Shown here in pieces: positions 7,513-15,513 of a stretch of DNA of 42,937 nucleotides. Positions within the stretch are counted from its first letter, which is position 1. The number at the start of each line of letters is the position of its first letter. The position numbers were made by a program, and so were the translations under genes. The stretch is from the NCBI GenBank assembly GCA_022826025.1, contig JAJDVR010000150.1, positions 1-42,937 on the forward strand. Direction: 5' to 3'. Source of the DNA: Gemmatimonadota bacterium (GTDB lineage Bacteria > Gemmatimonadota > Gemmatimonadetes > Longimicrobiales > Gaopeijiaceae). The notes under the pieces were generated by a model, which had not been told where the DNA came from, ran no database searches, and saw only the letters and a program-made list of their open reading frames with translations.

Positions 7513-9420
7513 ATGATGTCCTTCGCTCATGTACTCGCATTGGCCGTCGCGGTTCAGGCCGCGCCGGATCGCGTGGAAGTGCTCCCCGCCAGCGCGCAAG
7601 TCGCCGTCGACGCCGTGCTGCCGCTGACCGCCCGGGTCCTGGACGCCGAGGGGGCGGTCATCGACGGCGCTGCCGTCACCTGGGTGGCCGTCACCCCCGA
7701 GCTGGTGTCCGTGGATGCGTCTGGCCAGGTGACCGGCCTGCGGCCGGGGAAGGCCCAGGTGGCCGCCATGGTCGGGGGCACGGTGGTGGGGTTCGCCGAC
7801 CTGATCGTGCCGCAGCTGGGGGCCGCCACCCTGGCGGTGGCCGCGCCCGGTGCGATCGTCGCGGGCACCAGCGCGCCCATTTCGCTGACGGGCACCACCC
7901 GGCTGGGAGAGGTACTGGACGCGCCAACGGCATCCTTCACCTCTGGCGCGCCCGCGGTGGCCAGCGTGGACGCGCTCGGGCGGGTGTACGGCCTCGCCCC
8001 CGGAAGGGCGACCATCACGGTGCGGTCGGGTGTCGCGGAGGAAGAAGTGGAGGTCTCCGTGGAGGCGGACCCCGGGTTCACGTACACGCTCGAGCCCGCG
8101 GCCTCCACGGTGCGGACCGGCGACGTGGTGCGCTTCCGGGCGGCCGCGAACCTGCCATCGGGCGCGGGCGGGCCCGAGTTGCTGCCCGCCTGGACGGTGG
8201 CGGGGGTGGGGGCCCAGATCGACGCCGACGGCGCGGAGGGCGTGTTCGTGGCCGAGGACCCGGGGCGCTACGTCGTCTACGCGGTGATCGGGGAAGGCGT
8301 GGTGCGCACCGCCAACGTCGAGGTGACCGAGCGCATCTCGGATTCGGAGCTGATCCAGGTGGGGCGGGGGCCGATCTCCTCGCACCACTCGGGCGACATG
8401 TGGGTGTTCGAGGGCGTGGACGGGCGCGACTATGTCTACGTGGGCACCTACATGCACGACTGGATGAAGGTGTGGGACGTCACCGACAGCGGCGCGCCGG
8501 TCCTCACCGACTCGATCCAACTGGACGCGCGCCGCATCAACGATGTGAAGATTCATCCCGACAACCACATCGGGATCGTCACCCGCGAGGGCGCCTCCAA
8601 CCGCCGCAACGGCATGGTGCTCCTCGACCTCGCCGATCCGGCCCACCCCGAGATCATCTCCCGCTACGACGAGACCCTGACCGGAGGGGTGCACAACGTT
8701 TGGATCCTGGGCGACGAGAACCTCGTCTACGCCTGCCACAACGGCACCTCCGAGATACACATCATCGACATCTCCGACCCGGCCAACCCGGTCGAGGTGG
8801 GCCGCTGGGGGCTCGACAAGCAGGGCAAGACGCTGCACGACGTCATCGTCCAGGACGGCTACGCCTACCTTTCCTACTGGAACGACGGCGTGATCATGCT
8901 GGACGTGGGGGCGGGCACCCATCAGGGCACCGCGCGCGAGCCCGCCTTCGTGAGCCAGTTCAAGTACCCGATCGGCAACACGCACGTGGCCTGGCGCCAC
9001 GGCCGCTATCTCTATCTCGGCGACGAGATCTTCCCGCCGGGATGGGATCCCGAGCGGCCCATCGAGGCGCGCGGCTTCATTCACGTGGTGGACTACTCCG
9101 ACATCGAGAACCCGGTCGAGGTGGCGTGGTACGAGGTCCCCGAAGCGGGTGTCCACAACGTCTGGGCCGAGGGTGACCGCCTTTACCTCGGCTACTACCA
9201 GGCGGGGCTGCGTGTCCTCGACATCTCCGGCGAGCTGCGCGGAAACCTCTACGAGCAGGGCAGGGAGGTCGCGGCCTTCGTGCCCCGGGACGGCGACATG
9301 GTGGTGCCCAACTGGCCCATGACCTGGGGAGCCCAGATCTTCAAGGGCCGCATCTACTCGTCGGACCTGAACTCGGGGATCTGGATCACGGAGCTGAGGC
9401 CGAAGCGGGTGGTGTTCTAG
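7513..9420 (+). CDS. secreted Ig-like (Big2) and LVIVD-repeat protein
   Basis: A 635-residue exported protein. A short signal peptide (MMSFAHVLALAVAVQA) is followed by two or three bacterial Ig-like modules over ~20-285, each with an AVTWVA...VSVDASGQVTGLRPG-type pattern. From ~290 on come LVIVD-type beta-propeller repeats, recognisable as recurring YAYLSYWNDGVIMLDV, RLYLGYYQAGLRVLDIS and HIIDISDPANPVEVGRWG. LVIVD repeats form propellers of unknown binding partner in surface proteins. The many His-Asn turns (GGVHNVWI, AGVHNVWA) could bind metal, which is inference. Starts are possible at the ATG at 7513 or the adjacent one at 7516, after CGAGG. The gene stands alone, after tRNA-Arg and convergent with the DUF423 gene. 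Confidence 0.85.
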   Translation: MMSFAHVLALAVAVQAAPDRVEVLPASAQVAVDAVLPLTARVLDAEGAVIDGAAVTWVAVTPELVSVDASGQVTGLRPGKAQVAAMVGGTVVGFADLIVPQLGAATLAVAAPGAIVAGTSAPISLTGTTRLGEVLDAPTASFTSGAPAVASVDALGRVYGLAPGRATITVRSGVAEEEVEVSVEADPGFTYTLEPAASTVRTGDVVRFRAAANLPSGAGGPELLPAWTVAGVGAQIDADGAEGVFVAEDPGRYVVYAVIGEGVVRTANVEVTERISDSELIQVGRGPISSHHSGDMWVFEGVDGRDYVYVGTYMHDWMKVWDVTDSGAPVLTDSIQLDARRINDVKIHPDNHIGIVTREGASNRRNGMVLLDLADPAHPEIISRYDETLTGGVHNVWILGDENLVYACHNGTSEIHIIDISDPANPVEVGRWGLDKQGKTLHDVIVQDGYAYLSYWNDGVIMLDVGAGTHQGTAREPAFVSQFKYPIGNTHVAWRHGRYLYLGDEIFPPGWDPERPIEARGFIHVVDYSDIENPVEVAWYEVPEAGVHNVWAEGDRLYLGYYQAGLRVLDISGELRGNLYEQGREVAAFVPRDGDMVVPNWPMTWGAQIFKGRIYSSDLNSGIWITELRPKRVVF

Positions 9421-9440
9421 CTTGGCCTAGCCAGGCTAAG
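9421..9440. terminator. short hairpin between convergent genes
   Basis: CTTGGCCT and AGGCTAAG (9421-9428 and 9433-9440) form an 8-bp stem with one G-T around AGCC. It directly follows the stop of the LVIVD gene and lies 34 bases beyond the stop of the opposing DUF423 gene. It is placed for two-way termination but lacks U-tracts. Confidence 0.4.
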
Positions 9441-9474
9441 CTAATTCGGACCAAGGAGGGGCGAGCCGCCTGGG

Positions 9475-9858
9475 TCAGACGCTGCTGCGCAGGATCGCCG
9501 CCACCAGCAGCAGCCATCCGGCGATGAGCAGTACCCCGCCGACCGGCGTGATGGCTCCGAGCCAGCGGGGTCCGGTCAGTACGAGCAGGTAGAGGCTGCC
9601 CGAAAAAACCGCCGTCCCGGCCACCATCAGCCAACCTGCCCAGCCCGTCAGCGGGCCGGCCAGCCGGGTGGACAGCCACGCGACGCCGAGAAGCGCGAGC
9701 GCGTGGTACATCTGGTAGCGCACGGCGGTCTCGAAGATCTCGAGGTCGCGCGCCTCCAGGCGTTCGCGCAGGGCATGGGCTCCAAACGCCCCCAGCGCCA
9801 CGGCCAGGAGCGCCAGCGTGGCTCCGCTCGCGGCCAGGGCGCGCGCCAGGGTCGTCAT
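9475..9858 (-). CDS. DUF423 small integral membrane protein
   Basis: A 127-residue protein of the YgdD/YwdK (DUF423) family with four predicted membrane helices. The characteristic motif LGAFGAHAL is followed by a short acidic loop (RLEARDLEIFETAVRYQMYH), then GTAVFSGSLYLLVLTG and ITPVGGVLLIAGWL. The biochemical role of the family is unknown. The start ATG is at 9858, with the gamma-glutamyltransferase stop 12 bases upstream at 9871, so the two minus-strand genes are likely co-transcribed. Confidence 0.92.
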   Translation of the reverse strand: MTTLARALAASGATLALLAVALGAFGAHALRERLEARDLEIFETAVRYQMYHALALLGVAWLSTRLAGPLTGWAGWLMVAGTAVFSGSLYLLVLTGPRWLGAITPVGGVLLIAGWLLLVAAILRSSV

Positions 9859-9870
9859 GGGCTCTTCTCC

Positions 9871-11649
9871 TCAGTACGCAATGGCGTATGCCTCCCGCCT
9901 CGGGTCGGAGGCGGCGGTAAGGGTGCCGTTGCGGTCCCGCAGGATCATGTGGGCGCCCCCGAAGGTGGCCGTCCACCCGTGCACGACTTCGACCTGGTGG
10001 CCCAGGGCGCCGAGTTCTCCCAGGGCGGATGCGCCGATGCGATCCTCGAAGGCCACCCCGAGCCCGTTGTAGCTGCGGAAGCGGGGTGCTTCGATGGCTG
10101 CCTGGGGTGTCATGCCGAAGAGCACCATGTTGTTGACGATCTGGATCAGGCTCTGCGGCTGGCTGTCGCCCCCCGGCGTGCCCAGGGTGAAGGCGAAGCT
10201 GCCGTCGCTGCGCAGCGCCATCATGGGCGAGAGCGTGTGATAGGGGCGCTTGCCGGGCGCGATGATGTTCGGATGCCCCGCCTGCAGGTTGAAGAGGGCG
10301 CCCCGGTTGTGGAGCACGATGCCCGTTTCGGGCTCGAGCAGGCCGGAGCCGAAGCCGGCGAACAGGCTCTGGATCCAGCTGACCGCGTTGCCCCACTGGT
10401 CCACGGCGGTGAGGTAGACGGTGTCGCCGGAATCGTCCGCTGATCCGCCGCCGCCCGCGGCCATCTCCGTGCCCACCCCCGCCGCGCGCGCCTCGGCCGC
10501 GGCACCCGCGTCGACCATGCCGGCACGGCGGGCCAGGTAATCGGGGTCGAGCAGGCGATCCAGCGGGATGTCGCTGAATTCCGGGTCGGCGGCCCACTGG
10601 TCGCGGTCGGCGAAGGCCAGCTTCTTCATCTCGATGAGGGTGTGGAGATAGTCTGAGGTGTTGTGACCCAAATCCTTCATGTCGAACGATTTCGCCATCT
10701 CGAACAGCTGCAGTTGCGCGATGCCCTGGGTGTTGGGCGGCATCACCAGCATGGTGTGGTCCTCGTAGTCGCCGCGCAGCGGCTCCACCCAAGTGGTGGT
10801 GTGCGCCGCCAGGTCCGGAGCCCGCACGTAGCCTCCCTCGGCCTCCACGAAGGTGCCGATGCGATCGGCTACGAAGCCGTGGTAGAACCCGTCCTTGCCG
10901 TCGGCGGCGACCCGCTCGAGGGTGGTGGCCAGCGCGGGATTCCTGAGCAGGCTGCCCACCGGCGGAGGCGCGCCACCCGGCAGGTAGAGCGCCCGCGCGT
11001 GGTCGTTCAGCGACCGCGAGGAGCCCGCGATGTCGCTGGCGAGGCGGGTGGAGACGGGGAAGCCGTCGCGGGCGTAGCCGATGGCCGGCTCCAGCAGCTC
11101 CGCCATCGGCCGGGTGCCGAAGCGGTCCAGGGCGTCCACCCAGGCGGCCACGGCGCCCGGCACCGAGACCGAGAGCGGACCGTTGCCGGGGACCCGGTCG
11201 AGTTCGCGTTCGGAGAAGAGGGCCGGCGTGGCCAGGGCGCCGGCGCGCCCGCTTCCGTTCATCGCGTACACGCGCCCGCTCTCGGCCTCGTAGTAGATCA
11301 TGAACGCGTCGCCCCCGACGCCGTTCATGTGCGGGCGCACCACCGCCAGCACCCCCGCCATGGCGATCGTCGCGTCGATGGCGTTGCCGCCCCGGCGCAG
11401 CACCTCGTGACCCGCCGCCGCCGCAAGCGGATGGCCGGCCGACACGGCCGCGGTGACGCCGCGCACGTCGGGGCGGTTGGTGGCGGGGAAGACCACCTCC
11501 CCGGAGCTCTGCGCGGTCGTGCTGGCCTGCGCCGGCGCCTCCGCGGTCTCGCACGCGGTCGCGGCAAGGAGGACACAACTGATCGCGAGGGTGGCGGCCA
11601 TGGCCGCGCCCGCAGTGCGGTGTCGGGCTGTTGCGGGAACATCGCGCAT
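9871..11649 (-). CDS. ggt: gamma-glutamyltransferase lipoprotein
   Basis: An exported 592-residue N-terminal nucleophile hydrolase that cleaves or transfers the gamma-glutamyl group of glutathione and similar peptides. It is made as a precursor that cuts itself before the catalytic Thr, here about Thr410 in DSGDTVYLTAVD. The oxyanion-site motif GTPGGD is at ~490. The large-subunit region has HEVLRRGGNAIDATIA and MNGVGGDAFM. The N-terminus is hydrophobic and ends ATACET, with Cys33 a possible lipidation site, although position -3 is Ala rather than Leu. The frame is open to 11754, but the ATG at 11649 has AGGAG seven bases upstream and leaves a proper signal peptide, so I place the start there. 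Divergent from the antiporter gene, with 167 bases between starts. Confidence 0.93.
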   Translation of the reverse strand: MRDVPATARHRTAGAAMAATLAISCVLLAATACETAEAPAQASTTAQSSGEVVFPATNRPDVRGVTAAVSAGHPLAAAAGHEVLRRGGNAIDATIAMAGVLAVVRPHMNGVGGDAFMIYYEAESGRVYAMNGSGRAGALATPALFSERELDRVPGNGPLSVSVPGAVAAWVDALDRFGTRPMAELLEPAIGYARDGFPVSTRLASDIAGSSRSLNDHARALYLPGGAPPPVGSLLRNPALATTLERVAADGKDGFYHGFVADRIGTFVEAEGGYVRAPDLAAHTTTWVEPLRGDYEDHTMLVMPPNTQGIAQLQLFEMAKSFDMKDLGHNTSDYLHTLIEMKKLAFADRDQWAADPEFSDIPLDRLLDPDYLARRAGMVDAGAAAEARAAGVGTEMAAGGGGSADDSGDTVYLTAVDQWGNAVSWIQSLFAGFGSGLLEPETGIVLHNRGALFNLQAGHPNIIAPGKRPYHTLSPMMALRSDGSFAFTLGTPGGDSQPQSLIQIVNNMVLFGMTPQAAIEAPRFRSYNGLGVAFEDRIGASALGELGALGHQVEVVHGWTATFGGAHMILRDRNGTLTAASDPRREAYAIAY

Positions 11650-11816
11650 GGATGGAACTCCTGGATTCCGGTTCATCGGTGGCTTTGCTGTGAAGCGGGA
11701 ACGCCCATGTGATCTCCGTGTGCACGATGCCACCGCGATGCGGTCCCGCGCCACCCCCGCCCACCGGGCCGCTCGCGCGGCTGGTGCGGACGGCCGGTCG
11801 CGGACAGGTTCAGATC

Positions 11817-13184
11817 ATGACGGCCAAGCGGAAACTCGGGCTTTGGATGTGCACCTCCCTGGTGGCGGGGAGCATGATCGGCTCGGGCGTCTTCCTCCTC
11901 CCGGCGTCGCTGGCCCCGTTCGGGGGCATCAGCATCCTCGGGTGGCTGGTGAGCGCCGGAGGCGCGATGTGCATGGCGCTGGTGCTCGCGCGGCTCGGAG
12001 CGACGTTGCCCAGGGTCGGGGGACCGTATGCGTACGGCCGGGAAGGGTTCGGAGACTTCGTGGGGTTCTGGATCGCCTGGTCCTACTGGATTTCACTGCT
12101 CACGGGGAACGCCGCCCTCGCCGTCGCCACCGCGAGTTACGCGACCGTCTTCTGGCCGGCTCTGGCGGTCTCGCCGGCCGCGGGTCTGGCCACGGCGCTG
12201 GCCGCCCTGTGGACCCTCGCCCTGGTCAACGCGCACGGCGTGCGCACGGCGGGGCTGGTACAGCTCGTCACCACCGTGCTGAAGCTGTTGCCGCTGGCGG
12301 CGGTCGGCACCGTCGGCTTCCTCTACTTCCAGGGCGATCACTTCCAGCCGTTCAACCCGGCCGGAGAGAGCCCCTTCAGCGCGGTAACGGCGACGGTCGC
12401 GCTCACCCTGTGGGCGTTTCTGGGGCTCGAGGCGGGAACCGTCCCCGCGGGCGACGCGCGCGATCCTGCCCGCACCATTCCGAAGGCCACGATCCTGGGG
12501 ACGTCGATCGCCGCGGTCGTCTACATTGCGTGCACCGCCGCGGTGATGGGCATCATCGCACCCGCGGAGCTTGCGCTGTCCACGGCGCCGTTCGCCGACG
12601 CGGCGGGGTCCATCTGGGGAACCTGGGGCCGCTGGGTCATCGGAGCGGGCGCCACCATCTCCTGCTTCGGGGCCCTCAACGGATGGGTACTGCTCACCGG
12701 GCAGATCCCGCGCGCGGCCGCCCTCGACGGCCTGCTCCCGGCGCGCCTTGCGCACCTGAGCCCGCGAGGCACGCCCGTCGTGGGGATCTTCCTGTCGGCC
12801 GTCCTCGCGACGATCCTGATCGCGATGAACTACACCAGGGGCCTGGTGCAGGCCTTCACCTTCCTCATCCTGCTGGCCACCCTGGCGACGCTCCTGCCCT
12901 ACGTCTTCACGAGCATGACGGGACTCATGATGGCGCTCCGCGAGCGCTCCAGGTCACGAGCGGCCGGCCGCGCGGCTGCGCGATCCCTTGCGCGAGCGAT
13001 CGTGAGCGTGCTCGCGTTCGGGTTTTCGCTGTGGGCGGTCATGGGCGCGGGCCCGGAGACGGTGTTCTGGGGATTCCTGATGCTGCTGGCCGGAGTACCG
13101 GTTTTCGCCGCGATGCGCTGGCGGGGGGGTGATTCCACCCGGGGGAGATCGGCCTCCGGCGATGGGACCGGAGGCGCTGCATGA
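11817..13184 (+). CDS. AdiC-like APC-family amino-acid/polyamine antiporter
   Basis: A 455-residue inner-membrane carrier with about twelve hydrophobic segments. It resembles the arginine/agmatine antiporter AdiC along its length: SMIGSGVFLLPASLAPFGGI in helix 1 (the GSG substrate loop), GPYAYGREGFGDFVGFWIAW, LWAFLGLEAGTVPAGD, and the end GFSLWAVMGAGPETVFWGF. AdiC-type proteins exchange arginine-like cations, but substrate cannot be read from sequence. The frame is open from 11709; the ATG at 11817 is chosen because MTAKRKLGLW matches the usual N-terminus. The next gene, starting 22 bases after its stop, is a DDAH/arginine-deiminase-fold enzyme, which supports a guanidino-type substrate. Confidence 0.88.
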   Translation: MTAKRKLGLWMCTSLVAGSMIGSGVFLLPASLAPFGGISILGWLVSAGGAMCMALVLARLGATLPRVGGPYAYGREGFGDFVGFWIAWSYWISLLTGNAALAVATASYATVFWPALAVSPAAGLATALAALWTLALVNAHGVRTAGLVQLVTTVLKLLPLAAVGTVGFLYFQGDHFQPFNPAGESPFSAVTATVALTLWAFLGLEAGTVPAGDARDPARTIPKATILGTSIAAVVYIACTAAVMGIIAPAELALSTAPFADAAGSIWGTWGRWVIGAGATISCFGALNGWVLLTGQIPRAAALDGLLPARLAHLSPRGTPVVGIFLSAVLATILIAMNYTRGLVQAFTFLILLATLATLLPYVFTSMTGLMMALRERSRSRAAGRAAARSLARAIVSVLAFGFSLWAVMGAGPETVFWGFLMLLAGVPVFAAMRWRGGDSTRGRSASGDGTGGAA

Positions 13185-13206
13185 GCGAAGGACCGGGAGG
13201 CGCGTG

Positions 13207-14124
13207 GTGAGCCCGGCCACGCAGGCGCCGCTGGAAAGCGGGTCTCCGTCGACGGACGGCTTCGGCGTGACAGCCATGACGGATCCTCTCCGGCGCGTTG
13301 CGATGCGCCGCCCCGGCCGGTCTACGCGCGAGGCCGATCCCGCGCTCTGGCACTACGCAGGGCCGCTGGATGGGGGTCGTCTGCTGCGCCAGTACGACGT
13401 TTTCGTGGCGTGTGTCGCCGATTCGGGGGCGGACATCGAGTGGATTCCAGACGCGGACGATGGCCTCTCCGACTCGATCTTCGTCTTCGACCCCTCCTTC
13501 ATGACCCCCGCGGGCGCGATCGTGCTTCGTCCCGGCAAGCCGCTCCGGCGCCCCGAGGTGGCGCTGCACGAGACCCTTTATCAGCGGCTGCGCGTGCCGG
13601 TCGTCGGGAGGGTCGAGCCACCTGGTCTGGCCGAGGGGGGAGATCTGCTCTGGATCGACGACACGACGCTCGCGGCGGCACGCTCGTTCCGCACCAATCA
13701 GGCCGGTATCGATCAGCTGCGGCGCATCCTGGCGGCCTGCGGCATCACGCTTCTCACGTTCGATCTTCCCGTGTGGAAGGGCAGCGCCGCCTGCCTGCAC
13801 CTCCTGTCGGTGATCAGCCCGCTGGATCGTGATCTGGCGCTGGTCTACCCTCGCCTGCTGCCCGTCGCGCTGCGCGAGTTGCTGCGGAAAGCCGGCATCC
13901 AGTGCCTGGAGGCGAGCGACGAGGAATTCGAGGCTTCGAACGGGCTGAACCTCAATGTGCTCGCGACGGCGCCCCGGAGGTGCATCGCGGTCGACGGGTT
14001 CCCGCATACGGTGAGATTGATGCGTGACGCCGGGTGCGCGGTGACCTGCTTCGAAGCGGATGCGCTCTGTATCCCGTGCGAAGGCGGGCCGACCTGCCTT
14101 ACCCTGCCTCTGTGGCGGAGGTAG
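13207..14124 (+). CDS. DDAH-like amidinotransferase-fold hydrolase
   Basis: A 305-residue member of the guanidine-modifying superfamily (arginine deiminase, dimethylarginine dimethylaminohydrolase, amidinotransferases). Visible active-site elements are the early substrate region DSIFVFDP (~89-96), EGGD (143-146), the catalytic His in CLHLLS (His198), and the nucleophile Cys in GGPTCLTLPLWR (Cys297). DDAH turns N-methylated arginines into citrulline plus a methylamine. The size and the single-domain form fit DDAH better than arginine deiminase (~400 residues). The chosen start is GTG 13207, with GGGAGG at 13195-13200; ATG 13276 is the alternative and would drop 23 weakly conserved residues. 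An AdiC-like carrier immediately upstream suggests uptake followed by breakdown. The exact substrate is inference. Confidence 0.85.
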   Translation: MSPATQAPLESGSPSTDGFGVTAMTDPLRRVAMRRPGRSTREADPALWHYAGPLDGGRLLRQYDVFVACVADSGADIEWIPDADDGLSDSIFVFDPSFMTPAGAIVLRPGKPLRRPEVALHETLYQRLRVPVVGRVEPPGLAEGGDLLWIDDTTLAAARSFRTNQAGIDQLRRILAACGITLLTFDLPVWKGSAACLHLLSVISPLDRDLALVYPRLLPVALRELLRKAGIQCLEASDEEFEASNGLNLNVLATAPRRCIAVDGFPHTVRLMRDAGCAVTCFEADALCIPCEGGPTCLTLPLWRR

Positions 14125-14136
14125 CGGAGCCCGCCA

Positions 14137-14166
14137 GAGCCCCGCCGGCCGATTGTCCCGGGGCTC
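14137..14166 (+). terminator. inverted repeat after the DDAH-like gene
   Basis: GAGCCCCG (14137-14144) and CGGGGCTC (14159-14166) are perfect 8-base arms with a 14-base loop, 12 bases after the stop at 14124. No T-run follows. The remaining ~100 bases before the next gene hold nothing else I recognise. Confidence 0.4.
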
Positions 14167-14265
14167 GCAGAGGCTCCGTGCAACACCTTTCCCGCAATTG
14201 CCGTACTGGATGGCCGGACGGTTTCCGATTCCCTTCCGCGCAGCACAACCACGGAGGCTCAGCCA

Positions 14266-14553
14266 ATGGACTGGGAAGCCCTCGTCGCCCTGGTCGTTCC
14301 TTCCCTGTTCATCGTCACGGCGGGAGGCGTGATCGTCCTGCGTCCCATCGCAAGCCGACTCGCGATTCTGCTCGAAGCGATGGCGCGGGAGAAATCCGGT
14401 TCCATGTCGGAGGAAACCCGACGCCTGCGCGAGACGGTCGAGACGATGAACGACAGGCTCTCGCTGCTCGAAGAGCGTCAGGACTTCACCGAACGGCTCA
14501 TCGGGCCCCGCACCGGCGGCGCCGGCCCCGCCGAGGGCGAGGAGAACCGATAG
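14266..14553 (+). CDS. small membrane-anchored coiled-coil protein
   Basis: A 95-residue protein with one N-terminal membrane helix (ALVALVVPSLFIVTAGGVIV), a basic turn, and a charged helix of ~50 residues with heptad-like spacing (ETRRLRETVETMNDRLSLLE) likely to form a coiled coil facing the cytoplasm. A Gly/Pro/Glu-rich tail ends it. A strong Shine-Dalgarno (GGAGG) precedes the ATG, and codon use matches its neighbours, so it is likely real. It is not a family I can name. Such single-pass coiled-coil proteins often scaffold or stabilise membrane complexes, but no partner is evident here. It stops at 14553, back to back with the end of ppk2 on the other strand. Confidence 0.75.
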   Translation: MDWEALVALVVPSLFIVTAGGVIVLRPIASRLAILLEAMAREKSGSMSEETRRLRETVETMNDRLSLLEERQDFTERLIGPRTGGAGPAEGEENR

Positions 14554-14554
14554 G

Positions 14555-15478
14555 CTACTGGCCGATCACGGCGCCGGGCGCGCCCGGGTCGGCCGACATC
14601 GGTTCGTCACGGCTCACCACGACCGTGGCCGACTCCGCGATCAGCGGGTCGGGACCGGTCACGACTTCGTGGTCCTTGTCCGGGTAGTCGAGCCGGGAGA
14701 GGAAAAACTGCATCGCGGCGATGCGCGCGCGCTTCTTGTCATCCGACTTGATCACCGTCCAGGGCGCGTCCGCCGTGTCCGTATAGAAGAACATCGCCTC
14801 CTTGGCCTGCGTGTAGCTGTCCCACTTGTTGAGCGACGCCAGGTCGACCGGAGAGATTTTCCACTGCTTGAGCGGGTCGGTGCTGCGGCGCTCGAAGCGG
14901 TAGGCCTGTTCGTCCTGCGACACCGAGAAATAGAACTTGAAGAGCAGGATGCCGCTGTTGACCAGCATGCGTTCCATCTCCGGGCACTGGCGCAGGAACT
15001 CGAGGTACTCCTGACCGGTGCAGAAGCCCATGACCCGCTCGACCCCGGCGCGGTTGTACCAAGAGCGGTCGAAGAGCACCATTTCCCCGGTTGTCGGCAG
15101 GTGCCGGATGTAGCGCTGGAAATACCACTGGCCCCGTTCCACGTCGCTCGGCTTGTCGAGCGCGACCACGCGCGCGCCACGCGGATTCAGATGCTCCATG
15201 AACCGCTTGATGGTGCCGCCCTTGCCGGCGGCGTCCCGCCCCTCGAACAGGATGACCACCTTCCTTCCGGAGCGCCTGACCCATCGCTGGACCTTCAGCA
15301 GCTCGACCTGGAGCCCGGCTTTCTGCCGCTCGTATTCCTTCCTCTTCATCTTGTCGCGGTAGGGATAGACCCCATCGCGGAAGATGCGCTCGGTGGTGAC
15401 CCGACCCCGCGAGTCCCCGGTACCCGCACCGGGTTCGCGGGCATGGTCGCTGTTTCCTCCGATCATGTTGCCGGCCAT
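14555..15478 (-). CDS. ppk2: polyphosphate kinase 2 (class I-like)
   Basis: A 307-residue cytoplasmic kinase that moves phosphate between polyphosphate and nucleotides, in many class I members mainly making GTP or ATP from the diphosphates. The Walker A loop FEGRDAAGKGG lies at ~79-88, the Walker B/lid region reads LFDRSWYNRAGVERVMGF, and IKSDDKKRARIAAMQFFL lies near the C-terminus. The N-terminal ~30 residues are low-complexity. The open frame extends to 15577 and overlaps the upstream gene; the ATG at 15478 with GGGAG eight to nine bases upstream is favoured over 15493. A ~25-residue tail after GPDPLIAESA is unlike the core. It lies 35 bases after the TPR gene on the same strand. Confidence 0.93.
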   Translation of the reverse strand: MAGNMIGGNSDHAREPGAGTGDSRGRVTTERIFRDGVYPYRDKMKRKEYERQKAGLQVELLKVQRWVRRSGRKVVILFEGRDAAGKGGTIKRFMEHLNPRGARVVALDKPSDVERGQWYFQRYIRHLPTTGEMVLFDRSWYNRAGVERVMGFCTGQEYLEFLRQCPEMERMLVNSGILLFKFYFSVSQDEQAYRFERRSTDPLKQWKISPVDLASLNKWDSYTQAKEAMFFYTDTADAPWTVIKSDDKKRARIAAMQFFLSRLDYPDKDHEVVTGPDPLIAESATVVVSRDEPMSADPGAPGAVIGQ

Positions 15479-15513
15479 GATGCTCTCTCCCATGTCCTGA
15501 ACGGGTCCCTCCG

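Noticed and set aside
7495-9156. 553-codon minus-strand open frame opposite the LVIVD gene
   Set aside because: Composition is His/Asp/Val-rich antisense of a GC-rich gene with no domain; the plus-strand protein has a signal peptide and repeats.
9386-11764. 792-codon minus-strand frame overlapping ggt and the DUF423 gene
   Set aside because: It is a shifted frame of ggt, rich in Arg/Gly; both overlapped genes have intact family motifs in their own frames.
13129-13206. ATG 13129 as start of the DDAH-like gene
   Set aside because: It would overlap the end of the antiporter gene and add residues unlike the family; GGGAGG directly before GTG 13207 fits better.
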